From Alistipes sp. UBA936 (GTDB taxonomy: Bacteria; Bacteroidota; Bacteroidia; Bacteroidales; Rikenellaceae), in assembly GCA_002293505.1 (NCBI GenBank), contig DBDI01000003.1, positions 65,915 to 129,914 on the forward strand: a DNA stretch of 64,000 bases. Reading direction: 5' to 3'. Of the stretch, positions 35,422 through 44,467 are shown piece after piece; within the stretch, counting starts at the first letter, position 1, and each line of letters starts with the position of its first letter. The notes beneath the pieces were generated by a model. It worked only from the letters and a program-made list of their open reading frames with translations, ran no database searches and was not told where the DNA came from. Both the position numbers and the translations under genes were made by a program.

Positions 35422-35514
35422 ATGCCAAGCGGAAAGAAAAGAAAAAGACATAAAATGTCTACACACAAACGCAAGAAACGCCTTCGTAAGAATCGCCACA
35501 AAAAGAATAAGTAG
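35422..35514 (+). CDS. 30-residue AURKAIP1/COX24-like small ribosomal protein
   Basis: A very short frame: 30 residues, about two-thirds Lys, Arg or His. It starts MPSGKKRKRHKM and ends NRHKKNK. This is the conserved tiny protein of Bacteroidetes that resembles the C-terminal domain of mitochondrial AURKAIP1/COX24 (mS38) and binds the small ribosomal subunit. It lies between HU and rng, 19 bases after the HU stop. Gene finders often miss it because of its length; composition, start and context all support it. Confidence 0.85.
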   Translation: MPSGKKRKRHKMSTHKRKKRLRKNRHKKNK

Positions 35515-35576
35515 AGAGGGGGATGACTGAGGAGGTGGGCCGAAGCGTTTTGAATGATCCAAGTAGTATCGGCAAG

Positions 35577-35613
35577 GCCAAAGAGGTACCTACACAAGAG
35601 AGGACTCTTTGGC
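35577..35613 (+). promoter_or_regulatory. Hairpin in the leader of the ribonuclease gene
   Basis: A perfect nine-pair stem (GCCAAAGAG at 35577-35585 and CTCTTTGGC at 35605-35613) with a 19-base loop, followed by TTTGTCTC and AT-rich sequence up to the rng ATG. It could be a weak terminator after the ribosomal-protein gene, or an RNA element through which the ribonuclease controls its own message, as known for E. coli rne. The second role is inference. Confidence 0.45.
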
Positions 35614-35638
35614 TTTGTCTCTATATATAAATATGTAA

Positions 35639-37183
35639 ATGAACAAAGAACTGATAATCAACGTCACTCCGAGCGAGATCAATATCGCGCTGGCCGAGGA
35701 CAAGGAACTCGTGGAGTTCAGTAAGGAGAAGTGCCAGACGGGCTTCGCCGTGGGTGACATCTACCTTGGTAGGGTTCGTAAATTGATGCCCGGACTCAAC
35801 GCGGCTTTCGTCAATATCGGCCACGAGAAGGACGCCTTCATTCACTACCTCGACCTCGGGCCCGGATTCGACACGCTGCATAAACTCACCGGGGCGCTGG
35901 TACAGAAGAAACGCGTTCCAAAGTTCGAGAACCTCAAGCTGGCTTCTCCTCCTCCCAAGAGCGGTAAGATCGGGGAACACATAGCGGTCGGGGACACGAT
36001 CCTCGTCCAGATTGCCAAGGAGGCTATCTCCACCAAAGGGCCTCGCCTCACGGGTGACATTTCGCTCGCCGGGCGTCACGTCGTTCTGTTGCCGTTCAGT
36101 AACAAGATATCGATCTCGCAGAAGATAAAACAAAACTCCGAAAAGAAACGTCTCAAAAAGATCGTTGACACCGTTCTGCCTAAGAACTACGGTGTGATTA
36201 TCCGTACCGCCGCGGCAGGTATGACCGACCCCGACATCGAACAGGATATACTTTCGTTGGTGGTCAAATGGGAAACCGCTTTGGCTAAGGTCAAGAATCT
36301 GACCGCTCCGGCGATCCTTTCCGAGGAGATGAACCGCGCCCACTCTGTGATCCGCGACCAGTTGAACGGCGACTTCAAGGCTATCTACGTGGACGACCCT
36401 GCTACGTACGAAGAGATCCGCGAGTATATCAAACTGATTGCTCCCGAGAAGAGCCGTATCGTCAAGCTCTACAAGGGTAACGTGCCCATCTTCGACAACT
36501 TCGACATAACGCGCCAGATTAAGTCGTTGTTCGTCAAACACGTGTCACTCAAGCGCGGCGCTTACCTCATAATCGAGCACACCGAGGCGTTGCATGTCAT
36601 CGACGTCAACAGCGGCAACCGCACCAAGGTTGAGAACGATCAGGAACGCACCGTTATGGAGGTTAACCTCGCTGCCGCGGAGGAGATCGCCCGCCAATTG
36701 AGGCTTCGCGATATGGGAGGCATCATCGTCATCGACTTCATCGACCTGCATAAGAGCGAAAACCGTCAGGCGTTGCTCGAAAAGATGAACCAACTGATGT
36801 CCACCGACCGCGCCAAACATACCATCTTGCCGTTGTCGAAGTTCGGCCTGATGCAGATCACCCGCCAGAGGGTTCGCCCCGAGGCCATCTCCGAGGCTCG
36901 CGAGGTTTGCCCTTACTGTAACGGTACGGGTCAGGTTTCGCCCACTCTGATGATCGACGAACAGATAGAGAACCGTATAGCATACTACGCCGAGAAAAAA
37001 GGCATCACCAACCTCACCATCAAGGCCAGCCCCTACGTGTCGGCTTTCCTCACCAAGGGATTCCCGTCGTTGAGGTTGCGTTGGATGGCCCGTTACCACA
37101 GCCTGATTCGCGTGAAGACCGATCAGGCGATCGGCGTGACCGAAACAAAAGTATTCGACGTAAAAGGTCGTGAATTGAATTGA
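35639..37183 (+). CDS. rng: Ribonuclease E/G family endoribonuclease
   Basis: A 514-residue RNase G-type enzyme. The S1 RNA-binding domain is near residues 35-110 (GDIYLGRVRKLMPGLNAAF). Catalytic aspartates are in VIDVNSGN near 323 and VIDFIDLH near 365. A zinc-link CPYCNGTGQ lies near 423-431. There is no long RNE-type C-terminal scaffold. It cuts single-stranded RNA in rRNA maturation and mRNA decay. The stop overlaps the mfd start. Confidence 0.94.
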   Translation: MNKELIINVTPSEINIALAEDKELVEFSKEKCQTGFAVGDIYLGRVRKLMPGLNAAFVNIGHEKDAFIHYLDLGPGFDTLHKLTGALVQKKRVPKFENLKLASPPPKSGKIGEHIAVGDTILVQIAKEAISTKGPRLTGDISLAGRHVVLLPFSNKISISQKIKQNSEKKRLKKIVDTVLPKNYGVIIRTAAAGMTDPDIEQDILSLVVKWETALAKVKNLTAPAILSEEMNRAHSVIRDQLNGDFKAIYVDDPATYEEIREYIKLIAPEKSRIVKLYKGNVPIFDNFDITRQIKSLFVKHVSLKRGAYLIIEHTEALHVIDVNSGNRTKVENDQERTVMEVNLAAAEEIARQLRLRDMGGIIVIDFIDLHKSENRQALLEKMNQLMSTDRAKHTILPLSKFGLMQITRQRVRPEAISEAREVCPYCNGTGQVSPTLMIDEQIENRIAYYAEKKGITNLTIKASPYVSAFLTKGFPSLRLRWMARYHSLIRVKTDQAIGVTETKVFDVKGRELN

Positions 37184-40100
37184 ATGAAGCGGTAGAAAAA
37201 CTGGTCGAGCGGTTCGGAGAGAGCGCTCCTCTGACCGAGCTGTTGAGGGCTGCGAAAAAAACGCGCACCGTTGGGATCGAGAGACTCGCCGGTAGCGCGT
37301 TTTCCGTGGCTGCCGCTGCCGCTATGCGCTCGCTGGGCGGGGTTCATATCTTCGTTGCCGAGGATCGCGACGCTGCCGCCTACCTGCTTAACGATCTTTA
37401 CAGTTTGGCCGGCGAGCAGCAGGTGTTGTTCTTTCCGACCGCATATAAACGCTCTATCCAGTTCGGCCAGCAGGATCCGTCCGGGGTTGTCCAGAGAACG
37501 GCCGTCCTGAACGCTGTTCGCGCCGCAGAAACAAACGGCGGCGTTCTTGCCGTTTGTACTTACCCAGAGGCTCTGGTCGAGAAGGTTGTCTCGATTACCG
37601 AATTGGCCGAAAAGACCCTTGCTCTGCGCGTCGGCGAGAAGGTTAGTATGTCGACTGTTGAGGATATTCTCGCCGATTGGGGCTTCTCTTGGGTGGACTT
37701 TGTCTTCGAACCCGGACAGTACTCCATCCGCGGCGGTATCATCGACGTGTTCTCTTACTCTTCACCGCGCCCGTTCCGCATCGACTTCTTCGGGGATGAG
37801 ATCGACTCGATCCGCATATTCGAAATATCGTCGCAGCTCTCGGCCGAAAAGGTCGAGCGGGTCGAGGTGCTTCCCAATCTGAAAAGCATCCGTACCCAGG
37901 TGTCGTCGTTCGCTGCGTTCGCCGGCGGGGCTCATTGGTGGGTGGACGACCTGGGCTTTGCCCTCGGTAAGCTCGACGGGGTGCGCAAGAAAGTGCTCGG
38001 CGAACTGGACAAACCCTCGACCATCGACTCCCACGTGACCAGCGCCCGGGAGTTCCTCTCTGACACCGCCTACGCGCAGATGTTCGTCCGCACAGGCAGT
38101 GACAAACGTCCCGCCGAGAAGACCATAGAGTTCCATACCGCTCCCCAGCCCGAGTTCAATAAGCAGTTCGAGATGCTGGCCGATAACATCGTCGAGCGGG
38201 CTGCCGAGGGCTACGAAACTTATATCCTGAGCGAGAACCGTGCCCAGATCGAGCGCCTTGTAAATATCTTTGCTTCGGTTCGGCCGTCGGCTTCCGTGCC
38301 GATGCACTCAATGCCCCTCACGTTGCACGAGGGCTTCGTGGATCACGACCTGAAGCTGTGTCTCTACACCGACCACCAGATTTTCGACCGCTACCACCGA
38401 TACAAGATCCGCGGCGAGATCAATCGCGACGAGGCCCTGACCGTGGCCGAACTGAACGAACTGAAACCCGGCGACTTCGTGGTGCACATTGACCACGGGG
38501 TAGGGCGCTTCGGCGGCCTCGTTAAGCAGATTGAGAACGGCAAGGAGGTCGACGCTATCAAGCTGGTGTATAAGGACAACGACGTGCTGCTGGTGAACGT
38601 CCACAACCTCCACCGCATCGCCCGTTACAAGAGTGGCGACGCGGCCGAGCCTCCGCGTGTGTACAAACTCGGCAGCGGGGCTTGGCAACGGATGAAGGCG
38701 GCCACCAAGAACGCCGTCAAAAACATCGCCCGCGAGCTCATTGCCCTGTACGCGCGGCGCAAGGCTGGTAAGGGGTTTGCATTCTCGCCCGACACCTACC
38801 TGCAAACAGAACTCGAGGCATCGTTCCAGTACGAAGACACGCCCGACCAGCAGACGGCCACCGAGCTAATCAAAGCAGATATGGAGTCGCCCGAACCAAT
38901 GGATCGCCTGGTTTGCGGCGACGTGGGCTTCGGTAAGACCGAGGTGGCTATCCGCGCGGCTTTCAAGGCCGTGTCCGACTCGAAACAGGTTGCCGTTCTG
39001 GTGCCCACGACAATCCTATCGCTACAACACTACCGTACGTTCTCCGAGCGTCTCCGAGGCTTCCCCGTGCGCATTGAGTTCCTGAACCGCAGCAAGACCG
39101 CTGCCGAGACACGAGCCATCCTCGCCGATGTGACCGAGGGCAAGATAGATATTCTCATAGGGACACACAAGATACTTGGCAAGGAGGTGCGGTTCAAAGA
39201 CCTCGGGCTGCTAATCATCGACGAAGAGCAGAAGTTCGGCGTGGCCAGCAAGGAGAAACTGCGCGAGATGAGCGTCTCGGTCGATACGCTAACCCTGACG
39301 GCCACCCCCATTCCCCGCACGTTGCAGTTCTCGCTGATGGGTTCGCGTGACCTGAGCGTGATTAACACTCCGCCGCCCAACCGTCAACCAATCGTCACAG
39401 AGAGCCACACCTTCAACGAAGAACTCATCAAAGAGGCTATCGAGGCGGAACTGGCTCGCGGCGGTCAGGTCTACTTCGTGCACAACCGCGTGCAGGATAT
39501 CGGAAAGATGGCCGGTACTGTCCAGCGACTCGTTCCCAAGGCCCGCGTGGCTGTGTTGCACGGCCAGATGGAGCCCAAGTCGGTGGAGAAGCTGATTATG
39601 GACTTCATCTACGGCGAGGCAGATGTGCTGGTCGCAACCTCCATCATCGAGAACGGCATCGACATCCCAAACGCCAACACAATCATCATAAACAACGCCC
39701 AGAACTTCGGTCTAAGCGACCTCCACCAGTTGCGCGGTCGAGTGGGGCGCTCAAATCGTAAGGGTTACTGCTACTTGCTTTCGCCACCCGATGAGCTGTT
39801 AGCCGGTGATGCTCGCCGTCGCCTGCGGGCCATCGAGGAGTTTTCCGACCTCGGTGCGGGATTCAACATCGCTATGCAGGATCTCGACATACGCGGTGCG
39901 GGAAACCTATTCGGAGCCGAGCAGAGCGGATTCATTGCCGACATAGGCTTCGAAACCTACCAGAAGATACTCGCCGAAGCGGTGGCCGAATTGCGGGCTG
40001 AGGGTGTCGAGGGGGCGGAAAAGCTGATGGGCGGTCGGAACGCCGACGGCGGATTATCGTCGGGCCCCGAAGCAATACGGTACATCGAGGACACCCACAT

Positions 40101-40536
40101 CGAGACCGACCGCGAGGCAGGTATTCCCGATGACTATGTGGGAAATGCGGCCGAGAAACTTAAACTGTATCGTACGCTCGACGCGATGACCGACGAGGCG
40201 TCGATGCAGCGCTTCGCTTCGGAGTTGGAAGACCGTTTCGGTCGGATACCGCCGCAAACCCAAACCCTGATGGACGTCGTTCGACTGCGCTGGCGTGCCA
40301 TCGCTCTGGGCTTCGAACGGGTAAAGGTGAAGAACGGTATGATGATCCTGGGCTTCCCCTCCGAGCCCGACTCGCCGTACTATAAGAGCGAGGTCTTCAA
40401 CCACATATTGCAGCACATCGCCACGCGGAAAGAAAAATTTGTGCTCAAGCAGAACAATAATAAGCTCGGTTTGTCAGTTAGGGGAGTGGACGGCGTGGCC
40501 GACGCCATAAATGTATTGAATGAGATTGGCAATTGA
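37180..40536 (+). CDS. mfd: Transcription-repair coupling factor
   Basis: A 1,118-residue translocase that removes stalled RNA polymerase and recruits UvrA. The domains run in order: UvrB-like N-terminus (FFPTAYKRSIQFGQ, about 85-100), the RNA-polymerase-binding CarD-like domain (GDFVVHIDHGVGRFGG near 428-443), helicase Walker A (GDVGFGKTEVAI near 577-588) and DEEQ box, and the C-terminal TRCF domain. The start is TTG at 37180 within the rng stop overlap; the nearby ATG at 37184 is out of frame and a stop lies just upstream, so no ATG is available. Confidence 0.94.
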   Translation: MNEAVEKLVERFGESAPLTELLRAAKKTRTVGIERLAGSAFSVAAAAAMRSLGGVHIFVAEDRDAAAYLLNDLYSLAGEQQVLFFPTAYKRSIQFGQQDPSGVVQRTAVLNAVRAAETNGGVLAVCTYPEALVEKVVSITELAEKTLALRVGEKVSMSTVEDILADWGFSWVDFVFEPGQYSIRGGIIDVFSYSSPRPFRIDFFGDEIDSIRIFEISSQLSAEKVERVEVLPNLKSIRTQVSSFAAFAGGAHWWVDDLGFALGKLDGVRKKVLGELDKPSTIDSHVTSAREFLSDTAYAQMFVRTGSDKRPAEKTIEFHTAPQPEFNKQFEMLADNIVERAAEGYETYILSENRAQIERLVNIFASVRPSASVPMHSMPLTLHEGFVDHDLKLCLYTDHQIFDRYHRYKIRGEINRDEALTVAELNELKPGDFVVHIDHGVGRFGGLVKQIENGKEVDAIKLVYKDNDVLLVNVHNLHRIARYKSGDAAEPPRVYKLGSGAWQRMKAATKNAVKNIARELIALYARRKAGKGFAFSPDTYLQTELEASFQYEDTPDQQTATELIKADMESPEPMDRLVCGDVGFGKTEVAIRAAFKAVSDSKQVAVLVPTTILSLQHYRTFSERLRGFPVRIEFLNRSKTAAETRAILADVTEGKIDILIGTHKILGKEVRFKDLGLLIIDEEQKFGVASKEKLREMSVSVDTLTLTATPIPRTLQFSLMGSRDLSVINTPPPNRQPIVTESHTFNEELIKEAIEAELARGGQVYFVHNRVQDIGKMAGTVQRLVPKARVAVLHGQMEPKSVEKLIMDFIYGEADVLVATSIIENGIDIPNANTIIINNAQNFGLSDLHQLRGRVGRSNRKGYCYLLSPPDELLAGDARRRLRAIEEFSDLGAGFNIAMQDLDIRGAGNLFGAEQSGFIADIGFETYQKILAEAVAELRAEGVEGAEKLMGGRNADGGLSSGPEAIRYIEDTHIETDREAGIPDDYVGNAAEKLKLYRTLDAMTDEASMQRFASELEDRFGRIPPQTQTLMDVVRLRWRAIALGFERVKVKNGMMILGFPSEPDSPYYKSEVFNHILQHIATRKEKFVLKQNNNKLGLSVRGVDGVADAINVLNEIGN

Positions 40537-41116
40537 TATAGGTAACTCGCGGGCCAAAGCCGCGCTTTTCGACGACTCCGGACGACTGGTCAGCATCCTG
40601 AACCTCGACCACTCGACTCCAGTTCCCATCAAAAATCTTTACGCCACACCCGACACGCTCGGGATGGATCGCTTGGCTGCGGCCGTCGGGGCTAATGTTA
40701 TGTTTCCCGACAGGACGTGCCTGATCATCGACTTCGGTACGGCTATAACGTTCGACGTCGTGACTGCGGCGGGCGAATTTCTTGGTGGCACGATCTCTCC
40801 TGGGGCTCGAACCCGCCTCCGTGCTCTGAATGAATTCACCGAAACGTTGCCTCTTTGCGAGCTGCCCGACGACGAGATCGCCTTTCCTGCCGACAACACT
40901 CTCGACGCGATCCAAAGCGGGGTTGTTCGGGGTATCGTGGCCGAGACCGAGGCGTATATCGCGGAGGTTAATGAGCGTTTCGGGGCAGGGGTGAAGATAA
41001 TTTTTACCGGTGGCGATGCTGATTATTTTGCGAAACGGGTAAAAAGTCCGATATTTGTCGCCTCGGAGCTCGTTTTTTACGGACTGAATGCAATCTTGGA
41101 ATACAATGCGAAGTAA
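40520..41116 (+). CDS. coaX: Type III pantothenate kinase, apparently with an internal deletion
   Basis: A 198-residue protein that clearly matches CoaX, the first enzyme of coenzyme A synthesis: AIDIGNSRAKAALFD at residues 4-18, LGMDRLAAAVGAN at 47-59, IDFGTAITFD at 70-79, GGTISPG, and the C-terminal LNAILEYN. Typical members have about 240-260 residues with about 90-100 residues before the LGxDR motif; here only 46 precede it. The missing part is the middle of the N-terminal ASKHA subdomain. The catalytic Asp50 and phosphate loops remain. It overlaps mfd by 17 bases and the next gene by 11. Confidence 0.85.
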   Translation: MRLAIDIGNSRAKAALFDDSGRLVSILNLDHSTPVPIKNLYATPDTLGMDRLAAAVGANVMFPDRTCLIIDFGTAITFDVVTAAGEFLGGTISPGARTRLRALNEFTETLPLCELPDDEIAFPADNTLDAIQSGVVRGIVAETEAYIAEVNERFGAGVKIIFTGGDADYFAKRVKSPIFVASELVFYGLNAILEYNAK

Positions 41117-42461
41117 ATTGATCCTTGCCGTGGCGATGATGCTGGTGGCGTTTGGCGCTGCCGCACAGGAGAATACCATCAACACGTTCTCTCCGTACAG
41201 TATGTACGGCATCGGTGATTTGAGCTCGGCTTCCAACACGGCGTTCGTCGGTATGGGCGGGGCCAGTATTGGGTTTCGTAACGGGGCTTACGAGTTCGCC
41301 GGGGATACCCGGCTCAACCTGTCTAACCCCGCGTCGCTCAGCGGCCTCGGTATGCGGACTTTTATATTCGACGTCGGTACGGTCGGGACGAATGTCTACC
41401 TCAAGCAGCGGGTCGCGGGTGAGATGCTTAAAACCAGCTTCAACTCGTTCAACATCAATAACATCACGGCCGCTTTCTCGATCGCCGGCCGTCTGGGGTT
41501 TGCCTTTAACGTGTCGCCTTACAGTAACGTCGGCTACCGTATTCACACCGACGATACCTCCTACCTTGCGGATCTGGGCGTGGTTCGATACTTCTATAAC
41601 GGAGCAGGCGATATCAACGAGGCTAAGGCAGCCCTCGGTTGGGCTCCTTTTCGGAAACTATCAATCGGCGTTGAGCTGAACTACCTGTGGGGTAATATCG
41701 ACCGTACTTATGAGGCTGTGATCCTCAATTACACCGGTTCGGGTGAGTACGGCGAGATCTCATCCCGCATCGGTTCCACGGCCAATACCAACGAAAAAGT
41801 GGCCCGTATGTTCGGCGCGTTCGGAGTGCAATACAGCCCCATCGAGAACTCCAAAGGTACCCGCCTTACCCTCGGGGCGACGTATCGTCTGGGCGGTAAA
41901 CTCAATTCGACCGTCACCGACTTCATTCCCTCGAACAACATCTACGCCGACACGATCCGCTTCAACCAATATAAATCGGCAACCTACATTCCGCAAACCA
42001 TCGGTGTGGGGGTGAACTTCCACCGCCCCAAATGGGCCGTCGCAGCCGACTGGGTCCATCAGGATTGGGCTTCGAAAAACACCTATGCCGGTTCGTCCGA
42101 CGTACGATACGTTAACACAAATACGTTTAAGTTAGGCGGACAGTTCACTCCCAACCGGCTCGATATCCGTGGGCGCTTCTCCAGCTTCTTCAACCGCATC
42201 ACGTATAAGGTCGGCGGGCGCTACGGTACCAACTACCTGCAGTACGGCGGTAAACCGGTTCGCGAAAAGGCCGTCACTCTGGGGCTCGACATTCCGTTCC
42301 GCGCCGTGAACGTTTCGACGCTCAACGTCGGGTTCGAATACGGCCAACGGGGGTCGCTCGACGGGGGGATGATCCGCGAGAATTACTTCAAGGTCAGCGT
42401 CGGGGTGATGTTGTTCGGGCGCGACTTCGACTATTGGTTTGAAAAATATAAATATAATTAA
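41106..42461 (+). CDS. Outer-membrane beta-barrel protein, unknown role
   Basis: A 451-residue protein with a signal peptide (cleavage after AFGAAA-Q) and then a body of alternating aromatic/polar strands. It begins with FSPYSMYGIGDLSS and AFVGMGGASIGFR, as in a Bacteroidetes family of FadL-like or porin-like outer-membrane proteins, and it ends with short amphipathic strands finishing in Asn. The ATG at 41106 overlaps the coaX end by 11 bases; an earlier ATG in frame lacks a good signal start. It is followed by the TPR protein and lptC, a conserved order that suggests a role in outer-membrane biogenesis. Confidence 0.8.
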   Translation: MRSKLILAVAMMLVAFGAAAQENTINTFSPYSMYGIGDLSSASNTAFVGMGGASIGFRNGAYEFAGDTRLNLSNPASLSGLGMRTFIFDVGTVGTNVYLKQRVAGEMLKTSFNSFNINNITAAFSIAGRLGFAFNVSPYSNVGYRIHTDDTSYLADLGVVRYFYNGAGDINEAKAALGWAPFRKLSIGVELNYLWGNIDRTYEAVILNYTGSGEYGEISSRIGSTANTNEKVARMFGAFGVQYSPIENSKGTRLTLGATYRLGGKLNSTVTDFIPSNNIYADTIRFNQYKSATYIPQTIGVGVNFHRPKWAVAADWVHQDWASKNTYAGSSDVRYVNTNTFKLGGQFTPNRLDIRGRFSSFFNRITYKVGGRYGTNYLQYGGKPVREKAVTLGLDIPFRAVNVSTLNVGFEYGQRGSLDGGMIRENYFKVSVGVMLFGRDFDYWFEKYKYN

Positions 42462-42469
42462 TATCTTTG
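42462..42469 (+). promoter_or_regulatory. Predicted -7 element immediately before the TPR-protein start codon
   Basis: TATCTTTG, exact match. Only four bases separate it from the ATG at 42474. In this phylum transcription usually starts about 5-8 bases past the element, so the message would begin at or near the start codon. Confidence 0.55.
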
Positions 42470-42473
42470 CGGA

Positions 42474-43814
42474 ATGAAAACTCTAACAAAACTGACTCTT
42501 GCCGCGGCGGCCCTGTCGCTTGTGGCCTTTTCGGCTGTAGCTCAGGCCATATCTCCACAGGAGGATCCGCGCTATGGCAGTACGCCCGAAGAGAGGGCTG
42601 AAAACTTCAAGAAACTCAACTATCTCAAATTCGAGATGGATAGCAAGGCCTACGATACGGCCGCCGTCTGGCTCAAAGAGTTGATGAACGATGCTCCTCA
42701 GGCCAGTTCCAACATCTATATTTGGGGTGCCACGATCTATAAGAACAAAGCCGCCCGCGCTACTTCGCTCGCTGACAAGAAGGCGTTCGTCGACTCAGTG
42801 ATGCTGATCTACGACCGTAGGGCCGAGTACTACGGGGCCGATCCTCGCCGTGGCCGTGCATACATCCTCGGTCAAAAGGCTCGCGACTACCTTTCGCTCA
42901 ACGCTCTGGATCGCGAAAACGTCCGTAAATATTATCTCGAGGCTCTGGAGGCTTCTTCCGGAACTGAAGCTGCTCAGGTAGCTCTGGAGTACTTTCAGCA
43001 GTTGGTCGAGGACTACAAGGCCGTTCATATTCAAGCCGGCGACCTGCTCAGTGAATACCAGCGCCTGACGGGCTTGTTGGCTAACGCGACCGAAGAGGAG
43101 AAAGATTCTCTCAACACCCTATTCGCCGCAAGTGGTGCTGCTAATTGCGACGTTCTCGAAGAGCTGTTCGCTCCTCAGATAGCTGCCGCACCGGACGATC
43201 TGGACGTGGTTACCAAGGCTTACGGCCTGATGTCGATGGCTAACTGTACCTCGCCGTTCTATATGAGCGTTGCCGAGAAGTACTACGCACTGTCGCCTTC
43301 GAGCGGTACGGCTATCCGCCTGGCGTCGTTGTTCGAAAACCAGATGGAGTTCTCCAAGGCCCTGAAATATCTCAATGAGATGTTGCCCACTGAGACCGAC
43401 CCCGCGGCAAAGGCTAACCTGTACGTTCGCATCGCTGCGTCGGAACTCGGTTTGAAACGCTCTTCCGCCGCTGCTCAGGCCGCTCGTGAGGCGATCTCGC
43501 TCGACCCCGATAACGGATTCGGTTATATGTTCCTTGCCGAGGCTTACGTTGCCGGTTCGACCGCCTGCAGTGGATTCCACCAGTTGACCGTTTACTGGCT
43601 CGCTTACGACCAGTTCGCCCGTGCACGTTCGGCTTTCGAGGCCGCCGGTCAGAGCAACGAAGTCGAGGCAGCTTCGACCCGTATGACCAATTGCCGCATC
43701 TGCTTCCCCACTCTCGAAGAAGGATTTATGTATGTTCAGGACTATAAGGAGGGTAACTCTTATCACGTGAGCTGCGGATGGATCTCGGGAAACACAACCA
43801 TAAGATCGCGATAG
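42474..43814 (+). CDS. Secreted tetratricopeptide-repeat-like protein
   Basis: A 446-residue protein with a clear signal peptide (AAALSLVAFSAVAQA, cleavage near residue 24). The body is almost fully helical, with repeats resembling TPR/Sel1 units, for example about 280-320 (YYALSPSSGTAIRLASLFEN) and 325-365 (KANLYVRIAASELGL, AISLDPDNGFGYMFLAEAY). Four cysteines in the last third may form disulfides. No enzyme motif is seen. It sits between an outer-membrane barrel gene and lptC, with a 37-base overlap into lptC, so it is probably a periplasmic envelope-assembly factor. Confidence 0.75.
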   Translation: MKTLTKLTLAAAALSLVAFSAVAQAISPQEDPRYGSTPEERAENFKKLNYLKFEMDSKAYDTAAVWLKELMNDAPQASSNIYIWGATIYKNKAARATSLADKKAFVDSVMLIYDRRAEYYGADPRRGRAYILGQKARDYLSLNALDRENVRKYYLEALEASSGTEAAQVALEYFQQLVEDYKAVHIQAGDLLSEYQRLTGLLANATEEEKDSLNTLFAASGAANCDVLEELFAPQIAAAPDDLDVVTKAYGLMSMANCTSPFYMSVAEKYYALSPSSGTAIRLASLFENQMEFSKALKYLNEMLPTETDPAAKANLYVRIAASELGLKRSSAAAQAAREAISLDPDNGFGYMFLAEAYVAGSTACSGFHQLTVYWLAYDQFARARSAFEAAGQSNEVEAASTRMTNCRICFPTLEEGFMYVQDYKEGNSYHVSCGWISGNTTIRSR

Positions 43815-44467
43815 GCGCTCGATCTAATTTTCTGATAGCACTCCTTGTTATGGGGAGTGCTATCTCGCTTTTGTCGTGCGAGGGCGATAAGTCCGCCGCC
43901 GACGAGGAGCAGACCGACGAAGCTTTGGTGACCAGACGGGTGGACAGTATGCGTATCGTCTCTTCGGAGAACGGCCGGCTGCTCAATAGTATGTCTGCGC
44001 CACTTATGGAGGATCACGCCTTCGCCCGACCGCCGTTTCAGGAGTACAGACAGGGTATCGAGTTCGTCGGCTATAACGACTCGACCGGAGTGGAGTCCTC
44101 TCGCGTCGTCGCCGACTATGCCCTCTACTGGTCTGACCGCGACCGCTGGGAGTTGAAGGGTAACGTTCTGGTTACCGGCGAGCAGAACCGCCGCTTGTAC
44201 ACCCAACAGTTGACCTGGGATCGTAAGATACACAAGATATACTCCAACGTCGACTCCAAGGTGGAGGAGGGAACGGACGTGTTCATCGGCGAGGGGTTCG
44301 AGGCCGAGGACGACTTCAGTCGCTGGACTTTCCGCCGCCTGACCGGCACAGTGAGTGTCGACACCGCACCCACGCAGCCTGCGGAGTCGGAGCCCGGAAC
44401 TGAACCAGTTTCTGATTCCGAATCGCAACCCGCCGAGCCCACTCTCACCCAGCCTGCCGTTCAATGA
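43778..44467 (+). CDS. lptC: LPS export ABC transporter periplasmic protein LptC
   Basis: A 229-residue lipoprotein: hydrophobic segment with lipobox SLLSC at about residues 30-34, then an LptC-type beta region (about 85-195) with the pattern A-D-Y-A-L-Y-W and LKGNVLVTGEQNRRLYTQQLTW that forms the LPS-binding jellyroll. The last 35 residues are a Pro/Ser/Thr/Glu-rich tail not needed by the fold. LptC passes lipopolysaccharide from the inner-membrane ABC transporter to LptA. It overlaps the CNNM gene by four bases (ATGA). Confidence 0.85.
   Translation: MDLGKHNHKIAIGARSNFLIALLVMGSAISLLSCEGDKSAADEEQTDEALVTRRVDSMRIVSSENGRLLNSMSAPLMEDHAFARPPFQEYRQGIEFVGYNDSTGVESSRVVADYALYWSDRDRWELKGNVLVTGEQNRRLYTQQLTWDRKIHKIYSNVDSKVEEGTDVFIGEGFEAEDDFSRWTFRRLTGTVSVDTAPTQPAESEPGTEPVSDSESQPAEPTLTQPAVQ

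Noticed and set aside
35523..35630. 35-codon frame between the small ribosomal protein and rng
   Set aside because: Its last third is the hairpin sequence and it resembles nothing known; kept only as a possible leader peptide.
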